From NCBI GenBank assembly GCA_011033025.1, contig WFMF01000322.1, forward strand, positions 141,489 to 205,488: a stretch of 64,000 nucleotides of DNA. Reading direction: 5' to 3'. Numbering within the stretch: the stretch's first letter is position 1; the number at the start of each line of letters is the position of its first letter. Below are positions 60,573 through 64,000 of the stretch, one piece after another. A model generated the notes under the pieces. It saw only the letters and a list, made by a program, of their open reading frames with translations. It did no database searches and had not been told where the DNA came from. The position numbers and the translations under genes are program-made. Source of the DNA: Beroe forskalii (lineage: Eukaryota; Ctenophora; Nuda; Beroida; Beroidae).

Positions 60573-61020
60573 AAGTGGCGTTACGAGCTGTGCGTCACTG
60601 CATGAACGACTGTGTCGTCGTGTAATAGCTTGCGAACAAACTTTGTGTCATAATGCGACTAAATATTATGACGGCCCCTTTCATGGCAATGAAATTCTTC
60701 ATTGATTTTATTAACTGACTTCAAGTAGATTAAGAAAGTAGAACAATTGCTTAATTCAGCTAGCCTGAAGCCTCAGGGTACTAAATTAGAAATTATTTAC
60801 GTTTAAAAAAGCTTTAAGCTTAATAAAGTTTAATATTTGTCATTATTTGAGTTTAAGATCAAAATGATGTGTTTAACCTTAAAGTCAAATTATGATCCCA
60901 AATTCAGTCTTATGATTAAAAAAGTATTGCAATATATATTGATCATGATGATCATCATCAAATTCAATAACTGAAGATTTCAATAATTTCGAATTGGATT
61001 GAAGTTGATCTTATCGAACT
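60573..61020. promoter_or_regulatory. remaining 3' UTR and polyadenylation region
   Basis: AT-rich. AATAAA at 60,822-60,827 is the first canonical signal after the stop codon of the sushi/SRCR gene. Nothing else is recognised. Confidence 0.45.
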
Positions 61021-61030
61021 CAATATTTAC

Positions 61031-63190
61031 CTAAAAATGGGTGGACTCAACTCCGCGGCGGACCCGCTGCGGACCCGGTGGACCCGCTGCGGGTCCGCCG
61101 CGGACTCCACTAAAGTCCACCAGAAAAATTTTTGGTGGACTTTGGTGGACCCGCAGCGGACTTTTCGAAACTCCGCCGCGGAGTGGTGGGTCCGCTGCGA
61201 GTCCGCTCGGGCTCCGCCGCGCACTGGTGGACAGTCCACCGAAAAAGTCCACCAGGGAAAAAAGTCCGCCGCGGATTGGAGTCCACCGCGGAGTTTTTGT
61301 CCACCTGTGGACTCCGCAGGTGGACTCCACCAGCGGACTTTGGTCCACCAGCGGAGTCCACAGGTGGAGTCCACCAGCGGAGTCCACCGGTGGACAAAAA
61401 CTCCACCAGCGGAGTCCACTAGCGAAGTCCACCGGTGGACAAAAACTCCACCAGCGGAGTCCAGGTAAGTGTCCCATATAACTCTGGCTGAGTTACGTCA
61501 TAGTCACGTGACTTGTCATCCAAAATAAAATAAGTATTATATGCTTCAGTGTGCACGTCACCGGACTAGGTCGTCAGTTCCTCAGTTAAAGGTAAAGATC
61601 ATGGGACACAAGTACATCGGATCGAGAACACTGGAACATGGGACAGGCACATCGGATCACTAGATCAAGAACACAGGAACATCAGTACAATAGATCAAGG
61701 GACACAAGTACATCGGATCGAGAATACTGGAACATGGGACAGGCACATCGGATCACTTGATCAAGAACACAGGAACATCAGTACAATAGATCAACTTCAA
61801 GGACACAGGTACGTCGGATCATTGGATCGAGAACACAGGAACATCGGATCATTAGATCATGGAACACAGGTACGTCGGATCATTAGATCGAGAACACTGG
61901 AACATCGGATCATTAGATCATGGAACACAGGTACGTCGGATCATTAGATCATGGAACACAGGTACGTCGGATCATTAGATCGAGAACACTGGAACATCGG
62001 ATCATTAGATCATGGAACACAGGTACGTCAGATCATTGGATCGAGAACACTGGAACATGGGACACAGGCACATCGGATCATTAGATCGAGAACACTGGAA
62101 CATCCTAACATCGGATCATTAGATCATGGAACACAGGTACGTCGGATCATTATATCGAGAACACTGGAACATCGGATCATTAGATCATGGAACACAGGTA
62201 CGTCAGATCATTAGATCATGGAACACAGGTACGTCGTATCATTGGATCATGGAACACAGGTACGTCGTATCATTGGATCGAGAACACTGGAACATCGGAT
62301 CATTAGATCCAATGATCCGACATTCCGACGTACCTGTGTTCCATGATCTAATGATCCGATGTTCCAGTGTTCTCGATCTAATGATACGACGTACCTGTGT
62401 TCCATGATCTAATGATCCGATGTTCCAGTGATCTCGATCCAATGATCCGACGTACCTGTGTTCCATGATCTAATAATCCGATGTTCCAGTGATCTCGATC
62501 CAATGATCCGACGTACCTGTGTTCCATGATCTAATGATCCGATGTTCCTGTGTTCTCAATCCGATGTACTTGTGTCCCATGATCTTTACCTTTAACTGAG
62601 GAACTGACGACCTAGTCCGGTGACGTGCACACTGAAGCATATAATACTTATTTTATATTGGATGACAAGTCACGTGACTATGACGTAACTCAGCCAGAGT
62701 TATATGGGACACTTACCGGCGGAGTCCACTGGCGGAGTCGAGTCCGCTGGCGGAGTCCACTGGCGGAGTCGAGTCCACTGGCGGAGTCGACTCCGCTGGC
62801 GGAGTCGAATCCACTGGCTGAGTCGAGTCCACTGGCGGAGTTGAGTCCACCAGTGGACTCCACTGGTGGAGTCCGCCAGTGGACTCGACTCCGCCAGTGG
62901 ACTCCGCCGGTGGAGTCCACTGACTCCGCGGCGGACTTACCTCCACAATTATTTTAGTCCACGGTGGACTTTTTGGTGGACTTTTTTCGGTGGACTGTCC
63001 ACCAGTGCGCGGCGGAGCCCGAGCGGACCCGCAGCGGACCCACCACTCCGCGGCGGAGTTTCGAAAAGTCCGCTGCGGGTCCACCAAAGTCCACCAAAAA
63101 ATTTTCTGGTGGACTTTAGTGGAGTCCGCGGCGGACCCGCAGCGGGTCCACCGGGTCCGCCGCGGAGTTAAGTCCACCCATTTTTTAGCC
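61031..63190. mobile_element. 2.2 kb foldback element with GTCCACCGGTGGAC arms
   Basis: The 10-bp direct repeat CAATATTTAC flanks the element (61,021-61,030 and 63,191-63,200). The ends are CTAAAAATGGGTGGACT and the complement of AGTCCACCCATTTTTTAG. Outer arms consist of GTCCACC/GGCGGAC units including the perfect palindrome GTCCACCGGTGGAC. Inside come the motif TGTCCCATATAACTC, a ~120-bp unique segment containing GTCACGTGAC, and a ~30-bp minisatellite (GGAACACAGGTACGTCGGAT) that reverses near 62,307. The left arm (about 1.27 kb) is longer than the right (about 0.88 kb). No protein is encoded. Confidence 0.88.
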
Positions 63191-63309
63191 CAATATTTAC
63201 ATTTAATATTTGGTTTAACATTTGTAATTGATGAACCGCTCATAAAACCAACAGCATTCATTTGGAGCTAAGAGAGTTGCTTATTAATATTAGCCAATTT
63301 TGAGGGTAC

Positions 63310-63780
63310 TTGTAGGCGTGCAATAATAAGTAATACTAATATTGCACTCCTCACATTGGTTGTCAGACGTTGTCTTTCCTAAGCCCGCATAGGTGTGTGT
63401 ACGCGCGCGCCGCGCAACGCAGACAGGGATATACGTGTTTAGCAAACGTTGTCTGACCCCTTCGCCTTCGGTGGGCGCGCGCGCGAAGCGCGCGCGTCCG
63501 CCAGACAACGTTGCCAGACAACGTCTGGCAACACATTGGCTAATACACTAAGAGCATGACAAATGGTCATGACGCTATAAATAAAATTATTGCACTCGGC
63601 TTCGCCTCGTGCAATAATTTGGTATTGTCGCACTCGGCCTGCTCTTGTCAGGCCTTCGGCGGACGCGCGCGCTTCGCGCGCGCGCCCGCCGAAGGCTAAG
63701 GGGTCAGACAACGTCTGACAAGCCTGCTCCTCGTGCGACAATACAAATTATTGCACTCGTCTACGCCTTCCCAGCCATGC
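63310..63780. repeat. modular GC-rich hairpin cluster
   Basis: Several nested inverted repeats: AGACAACGTT/AACGTTGTCT blocks; GGCGGACGCGCGCGCTTCGC at 63,658 mirrored near 63,470-63,502; TATTGTCGCAC (63,623) against GTGCGACAATA (63,732); and AAATTATTGCAC/GTGCAATAATTT. CpG-rich GCGCGC runs contrast sharply with the AT-rich surroundings. It is probably a further foldback element; ends and target duplication are not resolved. Confidence 0.65.
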
Positions 63781-63784
63781 TCTA

Positions 63785-64000
63785 AGCGTATATTATTCGT
63801 TATTGGGATGCGAGGACAAAACACCACCCGGACAAATTCAATTATTCAACTTTGTTCAGATCTTGATTAGTTAAATCTTATGGACACTGAAAATGTTAAT
63901 GATATGTAAAATGCGTGTTGATCAATTGTACATGTAAAGTCAGCGTCAAACAAAATTCCTTGAGGAGTCAGCAAGATTTCTAAAATATGATCTACTTGAG
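63785..64000. other. AT-rich window edge, nothing recognised
   Basis: Short non-repetitive stretch at the right edge with no gene, RNA or element end that I can support. Confidence 0.4.

Noticed and set aside
59808-60573. Minus-strand open frames with LPAQLCRLSSAGSA repeats
   Set aside because: These are translations of the 14-bp 3' UTR satellite in a 42-nt superperiod, antisense to a real coding exon.
61027-63261. Many Trp/Ser/Gly-rich open frames on both strands
   Set aside because: They are translations of the GTCCACC/GGCGGAC foldback arms and are mirrored in both arms.

Overview
This is 64 kb of nuclear DNA from an invertebrate animal. The genes are split by GT-AG introns, and the protein families are animal ones: an adhesion GPCR with GAIN/GPS domains, an alpha-arrestin, and a sushi/SRCR secreted protein. 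The mobile elements are also eukaryotic (Penelope-like, Helitron, LINE remnants, TIR elements) and the telomere-type repeats are TTAGGG. I cannot name the phylum from this window alone. Intergenic DNA is AT-rich; most of the repeats are GC-rich and self-complementary.

Layout. 1-13,700 has no host gene I can support. It holds an inverted-repeat element with LINE remnants (about 1-3,300), a palindromic HindIII/AgeI-site array (4,014-4,768), and a 2.7 kb foldback element with an 8-bp target-site duplication and telomere-like repeats at its centre (6,441-9,109). 13,709-17,406 is an 11-exon plus-strand gene for a protein related to signal-peptide-peptidase-like 2 (SPPL2) that has lost all three catalytic motifs. 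17,968-18,898 is a small TIR element. 19,049-22,248 is an inverted pair of broken Penelope-like elements. 23,370-28,976 holds two abutting inverted 21-bp arrays and two Helitrons joined head to tail.

31,015-41,899 is a 27-exon plus-strand adhesion GPCR (PAN/Apple, three Ig-like, HRM-like, GAIN, GPS, 7TM, long tail). Four of its introns begin with tandem duplications of the 5' splice site. Its 3' end faces a convergent three-exon alpha-arrestin gene (42,718-44,248, minus). 45,526-46,639 is a second foldback element of the 6,441-9,109 family. 48,156-60,098 is a plus-strand gene for a secreted protein with GCC2/GCC3 cysteine motifs, an unrecognised region, 11 sushi-like modules and an SRCR domain. 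One of its introns holds a Harbinger-like element that itself carries a Helitron and another foldback, and its 3' UTR carries a 14-bp satellite. 61,031-63,190 and 63,310-63,780 are further foldback structures.

How the parts relate. The four genes do not form an obvious pathway. The alpha-arrestin/GPCR neighbourhood is suggestive only. The most unusual property of the window is the repeated occurrence of structurally alike but sequence-distinct foldback elements, whose arms are arrays of short units that are themselves perfect palindromes. Two of them share one family of ends, and two share an internal motif.
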